A stretch of 64,000 nt of DNA from Panorpa germanica. Taxonomy: Eukaryota > Arthropoda > Insecta > Mecoptera > Panorpidae. Location: assembly GCA_963678705.1 (NCBI GenBank), contig OY783216.1:2046001-2110000 (forward strand), in the 5' to 3' direction. Of this stretch, positions 1 to 13,700 are shown one piece after another. A program made the position numbers and the translations under genes. Position 1 is the stretch's first letter. Every line of letters starts with the position of its first letter. Below the pieces are notes generated by a model. The model did not search any database and was not told the origin of the DNA. It worked only from the letters and a program-made list of their open reading frames with translations.

Positions 1-95
1 CGTTTACTTATTCTTCAATATTTATTTCTGATACTATTATAAATTAAAACAGTTACATGAACAATTGAATTGAAGATGATGTTTGTTTTTTCCAG

Positions 96-3000
96 GGATA
101 TGTCACGGAACTGCTACTTACCTTAGAAGCCGCTGTTGATTCGCTGGAATCAGATTTCCGTCCACTAGATTTTATGAAAGAAATATTTAAATCAACTCCC
201 AACCTTAATAACAAAGATGGCGTCCCAATAGGTGTTGGAGGTTGGTATAATAAGTTTAACTAATAACGTTTTAACTAATTCTAATGCTAACGTGATTATT
301 TTCATTGTAAAGTTGCATTGCTTTTAGGAAAACGTTCTCCAGGAGGCGGTGCTGGCTTAGGAGGACCAGGAAGTCCGCAACCGCCATGTCAAGGCGGTCA
401 TGCTAGAAGCACAAGTTATTCAGTTTCATATTGTACACGGAAAACCATGGGTTCACCGGCAAACGATGTTAAAGAAATTAGAGGGCGAACTTCAACCGAA
501 TTGGAAGCTAGATCCGGATGTAGTTTAAATAAATTCTCACCCAATTTATCACGATCGAGATCCGCACAGTCATTGAAACTCTTGGGCGACTCCGCTAGTC
601 AAGATGATAAGATGACTATTCTGGCGCAGTTATTTTGGCTATCGGTGTCTCTCTTGGAATCTGATTACGAGCATGAATTTTTACTAGCACTGAGATTACT
701 GAGTCGAGTTTTGCATAGGCTACCTCTAGATAGGCCAGATGCTAGGGATAAGGTGGAGAAAATCCAGCAACAACTGCGCTGGGGCAATTTTCCTGGAGTT
801 CACGCACTACTACTCAAGGTATAATCCAAATCACGATGCTCGGCGGCGACTTATACTAAAAAGAGGTTATAAGAGCGGTATAAATCTATAATACGATAAT
901 GAATTTTATCTTATTCGTTTCTATATACATTATAGAAAAATAATTGAATCAGTGCTTTTTAGTTATATCGACAGTTTATACCCCACAAATTGTTTTAAGT
1001 ATGAGTCGCCGTCGAACTCTCGTAATTTGAACTATAACAAGAAATAGCCGTTTTAACAGAAACACATTTTACATTTATAATAAATTTTAGTATTAATAAG
1101 TAAAGCAAGAAATATTTTATACCACCTGTGTTGACTGCAACAGTCGGTACACGTTGAAACTTGGTTCGAATCCTAGATTATGAAATACCAAAGATACCGT
1201 ATTTGAAGAAACACCAATTCCTATTAGAATTTTGTAGTGGGTGACTTACATGAGGCGTTATTTCCACCAGCAATATACAATTGCCTTACACTTAGCGACG
1301 TATGATTCTTAAATAACGACAGCCTTATTCTTTTAGTTATTGAAATTACTAAAGGTTTTTTTAAATAAAAATCTGTTTTATATACTTGTTTTATTTCCAG
1401 GGCTGTACTCATCCAAATACATACGAACCAGTGGTGACACTTTTGTCGCAATTTACACCACTTCTAGATCTAGCTGTTGTTGATCCTTCGCAATCATTAG
1501 CCTTCCCGATGAACGTAGTAGCTTTATTGCCCTACATGTTGCTGAACTATGAAGATGCAAATGAATTATGCATCAGAAGTGCAGAAAACATTGCTCAGGT
1601 ATATTTCTTATTATATATTTAAGACAATGTATCTCTATCGATTTCACGTGAAACTCTTTAAATTGTAGGTGAGCACAGAAAAGAGCAAGAAACTTGAAAA
1701 TTTAGGCACAGTGATGACTCTCTACAGCCGCCGCACATTTAGCAAAGAAAGTTTCCAATGGACAAAATGTGTAGTCAAATATTTATATGATACATATGCA
1801 CACCTGGGACTACATATGCTAGCATTTTTAGTAGAAGTTCTTGAAAAGGGTTCTCCTGCTGTGCAACTTCCAATTCTTAGTATAATTCACTGTATGTTGC
1901 ACTACGTTGATCTAGCTTCTGAAAAAGCTCAGCCTATTAACGCTGATTTACTCAGAGTCATCGCTAAATATTTAGAGGTACTTGTACTTTAAACGATCCT
2001 TTACTATATAGTTAAACTAAGGTGCTAATAGATTTGTTATTTAAAATTAGAGCATGCATTGGAAGGAAGCTCTGAAGATATTAAAGCTGGTTGTCACTCG
2101 CAGTAGTTCGCTAGTAGCGCCTCCTGCACCCTCTGGACCATTGTGGGAAGCACCTACTCCACCACATCCTTCGTTTACAGAAGCTGAAGTATTTTACAAG
2201 AAGGTATGTACCAGAAAATCTAATACTTTAATAGTAGATATTTATTTATTCATTTATTGTTTTTTCATATAGGAGCTTCCTGGTCGAACAATGGACTTCA
2301 CATTTGATTTATCTCAAACACCAGTGATCGGTCGTCGTTTCTTAGCAATTCGTGATCCCTCTGCTTCAGGCGGATTGTGTCCAGGAGGCCCAGCATCCCC
2401 TAGACGATCAGTCTCGTTATCACCAGCTGATAACACAACATTAGCAGGTTGGAAAAGGCCTTGGATGTCGCAGGTAGGCTAGCTGCTCGTAGCTTGAGAA
2501 ATGGGCTTGTGTCCTCATTTTTTAGTGGTCGATTGAAATTAATGTTAATAAATGTGTATTGGCGTGTCTATTTTATTAAATATCTAAATATTGACGGAGA
2601 TATAGCAATTAAAAGTTTGAATTGTAGTTTTAGCGCTAGAAATGGTCGGCCATATTAGTATGACGTGAAATGCATAATAACGTCAGTTATTTGTTAAGTA
2701 GGTCAGTGCTGTGGTAATGTTTTGTAGCTGTTGGTAGTCAAATAATCAAGTCAAATCAAAGAATAATAAGTTTTTATTTTATTTAACCCTGCCAAGGCAG
2801 ACATAATATTGAAGTTTGATTGTTCCTTGAAATAGCTATAAATAATATTTGATGTTTTGATATATAAATACATATAGCAGAGATTTATGATCTGTAAGGT
2901 TGGTAACTTTACACAAGGATTGTGATGTCACATGCATTTGTGTACAACGTTAAATCACTTTAATAATTAAAGAGACAAAATGACTTTTTTAATTGATAAT

Positions 3001-6000
3001 ATCTCTTAACATATAAGGAGTTATTAAAAAATAATTGAACATTTGAGGTTCAAGTAACCCACTTTATCAATACATAGTACACTTTTATAGAAATTAAGAC
3101 ATAGGACACAAGCCCATTGTGGCTGTTAATTATTATTCTTATTAATGCCAGTAAATCATATGTAATTCATATATCAGTCGAAGTTCTCTACATTTAGTGC
3201 GATATTTTCTTTACAATGTAAGCAAAACGAAGTACGATTACCTGCTAAAGACAAATCATGAATATTATCTAGAAATATTTAAATATAAAGGTTTATGTTA
3301 TGATTTTAAAATACTGTATAACCGTGTTATAATACAACTTCGAATTAAATGCATATAGTTTGCTGTGAATAATTGATTTGTGTTGTGAGTAGTTTGCAAT
3401 TTTATGAATAACAAGATTGTTATTTTATTATATATTATAATTATTAGTAAATTTACTTTTATTTATACAGGGTCGAGTAAGGGAATGCCTAGTTAATCTT
3501 CTGACAACTTGTGGCCAACGCGTCGGATTGCCAAAGAGCCCATCTGTAAGTTTATTATTATATTATAATTATTGTTGTATATTTTATAAATATAATTCAT
3601 TTTTAATTAAAGAGGCATATGTTCGAGACAAATTGTTCGAATCAATTAATTTTTTATAATAATTACATAAACATATTAATTTAAAATTTGAATTTGATAT
3701 TTAGTAATCAGTGTGTTTAAAATAATGAAGACATACTTAAACATAAGAAAAGTCCATTGTTTTTCGTTGGCAGTATATATCAAAATATGATTACCTTCTT
3801 ACCAAAGGAGCTCTGGTCTGATGAAAACAATACTGAAATTTATTCTCTTTAATTTTTTGAAACTATTTGATTCGAGCAGGATGTTTTGTTTATGATATTA
3901 TTTTTGTTATTGATAATAACCGATATTATATAATAAATTAAGGTGAGTAGTTAAATGTTATTATCCCTTCCCTTAACAATTACAATTTAGTAGACTCCAT
4001 ACATTTTTCATAGATAATGAATTTGAACACAATACATCAAGTCAAACGAGTCAATAAATATAAATAAGATAATTTGCTATGCAGATGTATTATGGCAATT
4101 AAAAGAAAAAAGTAAGATTTAAATATTACTTTTTAAGAAACTGAATTTCAGTTTTGCCACTAAACACATTTCAAAATAGTGTAATATATATGTATCAACA
4201 ATACGAAACATATATATTACATAAATGTGTTTACTATATACAGGGTGTCCCAAAATTCAACGATAAGCCGGCACCAGAAGGTGGTCCTGCTCATGACTAC
4301 ACAAGAAAAAAAGAAAAAAAAATTTTATCTCATTTTGGTTAGGAATTAGAAAAAAAAAATTTTTTTTTCGAAAATTGAAACACCTTAAGTTGTTTTTAAC
4401 TGCCATGACCACAATTTTTCAAATATTTCTGAATTTTTTTTTGTATCGGCAACCTAAATAGCACTGCTATCCATCACAACCATTAAAACTTCCAGAATGC
4501 TAGTAGTTTTTACACAAAACTTAATCGAAATTATTTTTTTCCCTACATTTTTTAAAGATTTTTACTTTCAGTCAACTTTAACTCATCGTGGTGTAAAAAG
4601 TATGAAGACTACTATAGCAAGTTTTTTTAAAAATTGGCGCAACTCTTCAGGATTCCAAAATGGTATAATACTCCAGGAAAACTAGCAATAAAAAAAAATT
4701 ATGCATACTATTTCTAAACAAGAACCAAATTTCATAAATTGTTGTTGCAAAAACTACTTGCATTCTGGGAATTTTAATGGTTGTGGTGGATAGCAGTGCT
4801 ATTTAGGTTGCCGATACAAAAAAAAATCAGAAATATTTGAAAAATTGTGGTCATGGTAGTTGAAAACATCTTAAGGTGTTTCGATTTTCGAAAAAAAAAT
4901 TTCTTTTCAAAAAATGAGATAAAAACTTTTTTTCTTTTTTTCTTGTGTAGTCATGAGCAGGACCACCTTCTGCTGCCGGCTTATCGTTGAATTTTGGGAC
5001 ACCCTGTATATGTATCAACAATATGAAACATAAATATTACATAAATGTGTTTACTAGGTAATAATATATACTTATAATATGATTTATGTGAATGTACATA
5101 GTTGTAACCATCAGAATGATATTGTTATGTATATACATATATATTTACTATTTAAGTATAATTTCTTTGCTTGTTAAGTACTCCTCCTCTTGTTAAGTGA
5201 TTTCTTCTCATGTTAAACAACTTTGCATTTTGCTGCTTGCTAGGATGATCTTATTAATACTTACTCCTCCAAGGTAACGGTATGTCTTCCCATTTATATA
5301 TACTCCTTATTGTTTTATCACCAAATCTCACCAAATCAAACTTTACTTGCAATACAATTGCATTCAAAAGTATAATAATGGAGCTGAATTCATTTGAAAA
5401 ATATCGAAGAATTTTTAACGGCCACAGGAAACACCTTTTGGTAAAAGTATATCTTGGGGTTGATTGTTTGTAAATTATTTTTTAATTTAAGAAAAAACAA
5501 TATCTATTTACTAAATTTGTTTACGATTTAGTACTCAACAGGTTTTAAATATTACCACCGCCTCAAAAACAGTAAATTTGGAAATTTTATTATTTAGAAA
5601 GTACCGATATTTTTCAAGAATTGTTTTTCAATTTCTTATTATATTATGTGATAGAGCAAGACGTATCACAGTGTAAAATATTCGAACACTTCTGACAACA
5701 AATATTTTTTCTATGTAAAATCTATTTTATTTATTAAAAAAATTGTCCCGCTAAACACAAAATAAATTTATTACACAAACCTAATATTTTTCATATTATT
5801 TATGTAACATATATACTATTTATTATTAACACAACATTTTTATGTAAATTATATATAAAATTTTGACATAAATAATTTAAAATATTTAATAAAACTTATC
5901 CTAAACTATTCCTTTGTATAATCTATCCCGCTTAACGTTTAGTCATATTTATTTCCAAACGTATCTGATACGTAAATATTACCTCCTTGTTTATACCCCT

Positions 6001-9000
6001 CTTGCATCTGTTCCAGTAGATATTTTGTTGAACTACACATTTTCTAATTTATGTTCGCTTATTGTAGCTAGTTACTTTGTTAATTTAGTAAAATATTTTA
6101 ATGTTTTCTGGTTGTACGGATTAATTGTATCTGGTGTGTAGCATGTTTCACTGTTTCAGTGTGTTTGTATGTCTGACGCAAACCACTGGATATCATCACT
6201 CACTAGCGCACAAGCAGTACGTATTAATTAACCTAATTAGTAGTTAATTAACTTAATTATTTAATACAATGTACTCTGTTATGTATTTCTTATTCAGTGT
6301 CTCAAAATTCTATATGAAACTAAATATTGCAAAGGATTTTTCATTTTGTTTTTGATTAAATTAATATATGTAAATAAGAAATTAGTTATGTACATTCTAT
6401 ATATTAAAAAAACAACAGTTGATGGTGGAAACGAATTTAGCTTATAGCCCATTTACTTAATTTTTCAAAATCCTAAAATCTCTGATGCCTCAGGATTTAT
6501 TTTACGAGTATTTATATAATTTTTACTTCATAAATTTATATTAAATTTGATTCTTCTTCAGGTGATATTCAGTCAAAGTTCCGATCTCATGGAGCGTCAA
6601 AGTAGTATGGCAAGCAGTACAGAAGAAGTATCTGGACAAAATGATCTCAGTGGCGGCTCCAGAAAGGACGAACATCCAGATCAGTTTGGTGTCTTCAAAG
6701 ACTTCGATTTCCTGGAATATGAAAGCGAAAGCGTGGAAGTGAGATTTTATACATTAGCTTGCTTTTTATGTTATTTATTTACGTGCCTTAAAAGGTATCA
6801 CACTTTAAAACACCAGCCATATAATTTGCAAATTAAATTGTTAAAAGAAAATTGTTACATTACATCTTTCTGAAGTACAGGTTAAAGTAAATAGTATGTT
6901 GACACTTTAATGTTTTTTAAGTATAATTATTAGCACTATAATACACACAAAATTATAAGTATGCACTATATAGCAACAAATGCACAATTTTATTGTTATT
7001 AAATGAGCCTGCTCTTTGAAATCGTTACTCGCTAAGCACAGTTACGTGAATTTAAGGTTTGTCTTACATAACAAATGTAACTCAATGTTTTACTCATAAA
7101 ACATCTTATGAACATCTTTATTACTAGGTTTTGCTTGAGTAAAATATTACATAAATGCAAAGTAACATTCATGTTTTGTGTTTTGCGAGTATTGACAATT
7201 TTGTATTAAGCATGCAATAAATACAAATATTTGGCTCAACTCAGGTGTGTTTGCAATTGAACACGTGACTTAACAAATAATGTTTTTATAATATATTTCA
7301 CAATTCACAGGGAGAAAGCACGGATAACTTCAACTGGGGAGTAAGAAGAAGACCTCTCAGTGATGGTGACACAGAACCCCCCTCTGTTAATCAGCCAGAA
7401 AGTTTAAGTGAAGAGACCCCTGTTCTAAGCAAGAGAAAGGTATTTCAAATTAGTTTCTTATAATTGTAACTTATGGTCACATAAAATGCATAATGAATAT
7501 CACGAATTAGTGTTTATTTAAGCGTGGAGTCGCTGAAGAATCTTCTGATGATGAGGTTGAATCAGAATCACCTTTGGATGAAGTTTCTGGAGCACCAGAG
7601 TTTGGTGGATCGAATAGTGCTAGTGGTGCCTTCCCACCATCTTCGCTTAGTCTCAGAGAACGACGTGGTCGACATGACTCTGTGTCTAGGTATTATTTAT
7701 ATTTACTGTCTCTTTTTTGTATAATATAAACGTAACTGTTAATTATAATTTTTAATTCCTTAAAAGACATTCTTATTTACAAATTAATAAAATTATTTTT
7801 CATATTTAATAATATCTGCGCCTGTAAACTGCAACTATAGTAACACTGCCTGTTGTGCATATAACAAAGGCGTTTAAGTTTTAGTAAATGTCAATAACAT
7901 TCAATATTTTTCAACAAAGTTATAAATATTTATTGCAGTAATATAACATTGATGCTTCTCAGAAGTATTATATTCGTCCATTGCATGTCACATGTGCTAT
8001 AAATTTCCAAAGGCACACTTCTGTATCAATTGTTTGCATAAATTTAGAGCAGGTTCCTAATTCTTACCAATTTGTTTATTAAATTAAGTTAAATTTATTT
8101 ATGTATAGTCTACTTATAAGTTGCATGCATTTCTTCTTTCTTAAATGTTCTATAAATGAAATAACTAAATATAATATTTTTCCCTTCATCACCAGTGGTT
8201 CGAGCACTGGTGATATGGGTGACGTAACACCATGCAATGCGTCACCAAATCTATCAGCCCATTTAACATTCCGGTGTGTTCAACGAGATGATTTGGAAGA
8301 GGCCTGGAGGAAACATCTTCAAAGTCTACTCTTACACCAACCTTCCCAACATGCGCCTGATTTATTCAGGCAGCTTTACAGCCTTCTTATGGTAATAACA
8401 TGTTCTCTCGAACCAGCTGTATTGAAGACACTATTACGAAACGCGAATATTTTATAAAATGCATGCAAATTTCATAGGTCTAAATTATTCAAATATATAT
8501 CGTAGCATATTCGCGTTTCTACGATAATTTAGAAATTGTTTTGTTACTTAATAAATTGTGTTCCTCTTTTAGGATGTAACGAGGAAGACAGTTTATATGT
8601 CACGAGAATCTCTAAGATATTTAAGTGGGCCAGGTGCTGCGTTGGGTGCTAGAATTGGGGCTATTGCAAATCTACTTGCAGATAAAGCAGAGCCACCCAG
8701 AGTTTGGTAAGACTGCAAACGAGTTCATTAAGACTTTCAATGTGAACATACTAGTAATAAAACTATTATTTATGTCAGGTATGGTGTAGGAGGAGTTACT
8801 AGTCCTCGGTTAATGGAAAGTCTTCGCTACGGAGTTCTAGAAGTTCAGGAACACTTAGAAACTTACTTCGATAGAAAAGATCATGTCACCGAGGTAATTA
8901 TAAACAAGAACACGTTGTTATTTTAACCTTTTGAAGTTATTATTAATTTCAGTAACTATTTTACAGTGTATGGATGCAGTTCGCGCCACTTGTAAACTAC

Positions 9001-9853
9001 AAATGTTATGCGAGCCAGCTGATTCGTCCGATGCACAACACGAAGAATTGTTAGTCGATCTAGGACGAGCGCTGTACAAGTTATTATTTCAACTTTCATT
9101 GTTAATTGATTCCTGTAATAAAATGGTGGCCGCTGTATCGAATGCTGCGAGAGCAGCTCAACTTCAAGATATGTCTTCATCGGTGCAATCTATGCGTGCC
9201 TCGTTATGTCGATCATTTGAGGAGAGTTCTGCTAGCGAAGGCACTCCAACTCCTAGCCCCGCACCAAGTCCGGCGCCTCCTTGTCCCCCTGCTGAAGTTG
9301 AAGGAACACTGCTCGATTTGGTTAACACAAGCAGGTACACATATTGTTTTGTTTCTATGCAACTTGGTTTTCATTTTTATGAAATACATTAAGAATGTAC
9401 TAAATTTGTTCAGGTGGGGAGATGCTTTAGGACATGTGCGTAAACACCGGTATTCGTGGGCTCAATCAGATTGCCCTTCAGAAGGGTCTGTCATTAGTAG
9501 TACGTCCGGTCCTGATGAAGATGATGTAGCATTTGTACTTAACCTTTACTGCAAACATCTTTCTCAAGATCGACCAGGTAAATCAATATTTGATTCTGAA
9601 TTTGTTAAAAATATGTCAAATATTAACAAGATTTTTTATTGTATTTTTAGATGTATTTGTTGTGACTCGAACTGAATCCGAATTATCAGAGGTGTACAGC
9701 CAGTTGATGGAAAGTCTATATCAAGTCCAAGGAGCTCTCGCGAACATAGAAGTTGTTTCGAAAACAGCACGTGATTCTCAATTATCTACAGGATCGTTGC
9801 AAACTCAAAGCGGACCAGGAAGTGCAGAAGAAGGCCCTGTTAATGATGTCTAA
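96..9853 (+). CDS. fry: Furry (Fry) homologue, C-terminal third, 16 exons; 5' part lies outside the window
   Basis: Fry is a very large HEAT/armadillo-like scaffold that binds and activates NDR kinases (Tricornered/STK38) at the cell cortex and microtubules, controlling cell shape and dendrite tiling. Exons read here: 96-240, 328-818, 1401-1598, 1669-1977, 2051-2203, 2273-2473, 3471-3545, 6562-6738, 7311-7439, 7523-7689, 8196-8391, 8573-8706, 8779-8893, 8967-9334, 9414-9577, 9651-9853. All have GT-AG borders and phases close to 1,074 codons plus TAA. Conserved Fry signatures are [13 protein letters not shown] (exon 5), IGRRF (exon 6), [12 protein letters not shown] (exon 7) and [14 protein letters not shown] (exon 8), followed by the helical C-terminal block. 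A Gly/Pro/Ser-rich linker starts exon 2 and a [13 protein letters not shown] run lies in exon 14. Introns 2, 6 and 7 carry transposons. The first exon is entered in phase 0 from an upstream exon that is not visible. A candidate poly(A) signal AATAAA is at 10362. Confidence 0.95.
822..1034. mobile_element. TA-target MITE (family B) inserted at a fry 5' splice site
   Basis: A 213-bp copy of a short element whose ends, TAGTCCAAATCACGA and its imperfect inverse TCGTAATTTGAACTA, form terminal inverted repeats of about 45 bp. It is flanked by TA duplications (820-821 and 1035-1036), as expected of Tc1/mariner-type non-autonomous elements. The left TA is bases +2/+3 of the intron after exon 328-818. 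Other copies are at 32402-32615, 25968-26640 (interrupted) and 20636-20750 (partial, inverted). Confidence 0.85.
1161..1175 (+). other. tRNA B-box-like sequence in a fry intron
   Basis: GGTTCGAATCC is a perfect pol III B-box with a four-of-five paired T-stem (CTTGG/CCTAG). I see no convincing A-box or acceptor stem upstream, so this is at best a decayed tRNA or SINE fragment. Confidence 0.2.
2500..3118. mobile_element. 0.6-kb TIR element (family A), copy 1, in a fry intron
   Basis: The ends are AATGGGCTTGTGTCCT and AGGACACAAGCCCATT. There is no coding capacity. The internal sequence (TGTTGACGGAGATATAGCAA, TAATATCTC, GAGGTTCTAG) recurs in all copies. It begins only 27 bp after the fry donor at 2474. 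I could not identify a consistent target duplication across copies: the 42.3-kb copy is flanked by TTAA-like sequence, the others are not. Confidence 0.85.
4187..5056 (+). repeat. 50-bp direct repeats bracketing the fold-back element
   Basis: 4187-4236 and 5007-5056 are the same 50-bp sequence (TATATGTATCAACAATA...TGTGTTTACTA) with two differences. They abut the two ends of the fold-back element, with four extra bases (TATA) on the left. Confidence 0.85.
4241..5006. mobile_element. Fold-back element (family C) with CAGGGTGTCCCA termini
   Basis: The left arm, CAGGGTGTCCCAAAATTCAA onwards, is repeated in inverse at the right end over roughly 370 bp, so the whole element is close to one long hairpin. 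No transposase reading frame is visible. TATA lies on both outer sides. It sits in the 3-kb fry intron between exons 3471-3545 and 6562-6738. A second copy lacking its right arm is at 26037-26476. Confidence 0.85.
5057..6561. other. Remainder of the long fry intron; no gene seen
   Basis: About 1.5 kb of AT-rich sequence with only short chance frames. The flanking fry exons join directly in the reading expected for the family (...LPKSPS then VIFSQSSD...), so no missing exon is required here. Confidence 0.6.
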
Positions 9854-10731
9854 ATTAATGTAGTGCTTGACAAACAGTGAACAATATTAATTCAGTATAA
9901 TTTAAAATAGAAAATAATTTACTAAGGAGAAAATATCAAAAGAAATTTACTCTGTAAAAAGCGATCTCTGTTTATCTTCCAGATATTTTGGAAATGTCAA
10001 TTTAATCTTTCACAAAATGTAATCTGTATAGACTTTTATTCAATATTTTCTATTGGAGAAGCAAAATCATTGACTCAGTGTGAATAATTTCATTTACCTG
10101 GTTCATGTTATTTATTTGAAAAAAACAAGGATAATAATTAATTAATACTCTAATAAAATATAAATATGTATTTATTTGTAATCTAAATTAACTATTATTT
10201 AAATTTTAATCATTGTCCCATCGTTAGATTATAAATGTTATATTTTTTTAGAATTTTTTCGATAATTTTTTATTTTATGTTTGTTTTTATGTTTAGCAGT
10301 TTTTTATTAATGTTTAATTATTTGCTAAAAAGTTCCTTTATAATAGAACAAGTTGTAACAAAATAAATGAATTTTAAAGACAAACTATGCAATGTTTGAT
10401 TTTATGTAAGGTTATGTAATATTACGAATAGCATTCAAACCCAAGCTATCAATATTTGTATTATTATTATTGTGAACGACTTTTTTTTATAGTCCTATCA
10501 CCTGCTAATGCATTACATATTTAGAGTATGTAGAGTCAGTGATTAAATATTAATCAAACAAAACCAAAACGACCAAAGTTTTTAAAATAATTATTTTATT
10601 CGTTTTATATTTTCCTTTTTATTTGTAACAATAAGCCGGTAACAATAATAAGATCAAGAATATTAATTTGAAGGAAAATAAATCTACACACTGCAAACGC
10701 AGACGCTACTCTGTCCAGCCACCAGCAGCTG
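9854..10731. other. Convergent 3' region between fry and the secreted-peptide gene
   Basis: Very AT-rich, no coding frame. It probably contains the fry 3' UTR (AATAAA at 10362) and, from the other side, the 3' UTR of isoform B (AATAAA on the minus strand near 10617-10622). Confidence 0.5.
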
Positions 10732-13700
10732 TTATCGATAGTAAGAGTACCAGGAGTCGTACGAATCGTAGTAGTCGTAATAATCTAAATAATCGTCATG
10801 ATCGTAATAATCTTCATAGGTATCGTACCAACCGCGAGCCCCACGACGTGGTCCATTTGCAGCTTTAGCACCTAATCCTCTCCGGGATTTTTGTAATGCA
10901 TCTGAAAAGATGTATAAATTAGAATATTTTTTCAACTTTGGTTAAAACATAGATATGTTTATAGAGAGTGTGATTATGTATTTTATTTCACGTTATCAAC
11001 AATTTAGCATAAGAAAATAATGATATTGACACTCGTAGAGGAAGCTAATGTAAGGTGTGAAACAATGCTATTATAATCTTGTTAAAAATGTAAATGTAAA
11101 TTAAGAATATATGAAAATATATGTACTTGAAAATTATTTTACTTCTTTTATTTATATAATATATACCTTTTAAAGGAATGTTTTGTTTTCAGCTTTAGAG
11201 GAACCCATAATTCTTACTCTAAAGTGTTAGTGTTGTTGCAACAAATCAGGCGCAACGACGCCATGATCTTTTTATTAAATTTTAAATTATTAAATTAAAT
11301 TATTCAATTTTAGAAGAATTTGATTTTCCATATTTCTTCAAATAAAAGAAGAGTATAATCTTGTATAAAATAATGAAGGTTCAGTTTACTACATTAAAAG
11401 CAAATCATTTATTGTATTTTTTCAACGAAAGAAAATTACTTTTTGTTAAAATTATAAAACTGTTGAATTTTTAACTTTATCAAAAATAAGATTTTCTTCA
11501 TTTCTCTAGATATAAGAAGGTTATACTCTTTTTAAAATTGATAATTTTACTTCTTTTATTTATATAATATATACTTTTTAAGGCAATTACTCTTTTAAAC
11601 CTTTTAATTTTTAAACTGAAGTGTTACTGTAGTTGCATCTAATCAGGCGCAACGAAGCTGCAAAAATCTGATTTCCTTTATTTCTCGAGATGTAAAAAGA
11701 TTATACTCTTGTTAAACTTGATAAAAAAAAGTTGAATTTTTAAATTTAGCAAAAATTAGATTTTCTTCATTTCATTTTTAATTTGTTTTTGGATTTCTTG
11801 AAATTATTTGATGCAGTTTTGTTCGTTAGGCTTTAAATTAAAGAACTACTGCTTCATTACATTTTAATTATCTACGCGATTTTGGCTTTTACGCGACCTT
11901 TTTTAAATTCATGGAGTCATGGATTTTTTTTTGATTTCTTCAAAATTTTTAATGCTGTTATGTTCGTTAGACCTTTAAATTAAAGAACTGCTTCATTACA
12001 TTCTAACTCTTATGGAAGCTTTTCTAAATTCATGGACTTTTTTTCTAAATTTTTTCTTTGGATTTCTTAAATTTTTTTTGATGCAGTTATGTTCGTTAGG
12101 CTTTAAAGTAAATAACTGTTTAATTAAAATTCCAATACCTTCGCGGTTCTGACTTTTATGCGACCTTTTTTAAATTCATGGACATTTTTTTTCTAAAATT
12201 TTTTTTTGGATTTCCTAAATTTTTTGGATGCAGTTATGTTCGTTAGGCTTTAAAATGAGGAACTGCATCATTATATTTTAAATAACAACTCAATTCTGAC
12301 TTTTATGCGACCTTTTTTAAATTCATGGACATTTTTTTTCTAAAATTTTTTTTTGGATTTCCTAAATTTTTTGGATGCAGTTATGTTCGTTAGGCTTTAA
12401 AATGAAGAACTGCATCATTATATTTTAAATAACAACTCAATTCTGACTTTTATGCGACCTTTTTTAAATTCATGGACATTTTTTTTCTAAAATTTTTCTT
12501 TGGATTTCCTAAATTTTTTGGATGCAGTTATGTTCGTTAGGCTTTAAAATGAAGAACTGCATCATTATATTTTAAATAACAACTCAATTCTGACTTTTAT
12601 GCGACCTTTTTTAAATTCATGGACATTTTTTTTCTAAAATTTTTTTTTGGATTTCCTAAATTTTTTGGATGCAGTTATGTTCGTTAGGCTTTAAAGTAAA
12701 TAACTGTTTAATTAAATTTCTAATACCTTCGCGGTTCTGGCTTTTATGCGACCTTTTTCAAATTCATGGACATTTTTTTCTAAAACTTTTTTTGGATTTC
12801 TTGAAATTTTTTGATGCAGTTATGTTCGTTACGCTTTAAAATGAAGAACTGCATTATTATATTTTAAATAACAACGCGATTCTGGCTTTTATGCGACCTT
12901 TTTCAAATTCATGGACTTTTTTTTCTATTTTTTTTCTTTGGATTTCTTAAATTTTTTTGATGCAGTTATGTTCGTTAGGCTTTAAAATAAAGAACTGCAT
13001 CATTACATTTTAAATATCTACGCAGATACTCAAAAAATTGCATTGCTCTTAAAATCATAAAAGTGAACCTTTTCATCATTTTTAACAAGATTATAGTCTT
13101 CTTTAATTTAGATTTAATATATTGATATATCTTAAACTAAAATACTTATTTAAAAATGAATTATATATTTGAAATCAGCATTCAAAATTAAGTTAAAATC
13201 TGTAATAAAATAACAAATATATTTTCTTAAATTTTTATGAAAAGTAAGAAGGTTATACTCTTGTTACTTTCCATAAAAATTGAAGAAAATAAATTTGTCA
13301 TTTTATAATGGATTTTCACTTAATTTTGAATGCTGATTTCATATTTATAATTCATTTTTAAATAAGTATTTTAGTTTATGAAATATCAACATATTAAATC
13401 TCTATATAGAAAGAAGACTATAATCTTGTTAAAAATGATGAAAAGGTTCACTTTTATGATTTTAAGAGCAATGCAATTTTTTGAGTATCTGCGTAGATAT
13501 TTAAAATGTAATGATGCAGTTCTTTATTTTAAAGCCTAGCAAACATAACTGCATCAAAAAAATTTAAGAAATCCAAAAAAAAAAATTTAGAAAAAAAAGT
13601 CCATGAATTTGAAAAAGGTCGCATAAAAGCTAGAATCGCGTTGTTATGTAAAATATAATGAGGCAGTTCTTTATTTTAAAGCCTAACGAACATAACTGCA

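Noticed and set aside
1100-1215. Possible tRNA gene
   Set aside because: Only the B-box and T-arm fit; no acceptor stem, D-arm or anticodon arm can be drawn.
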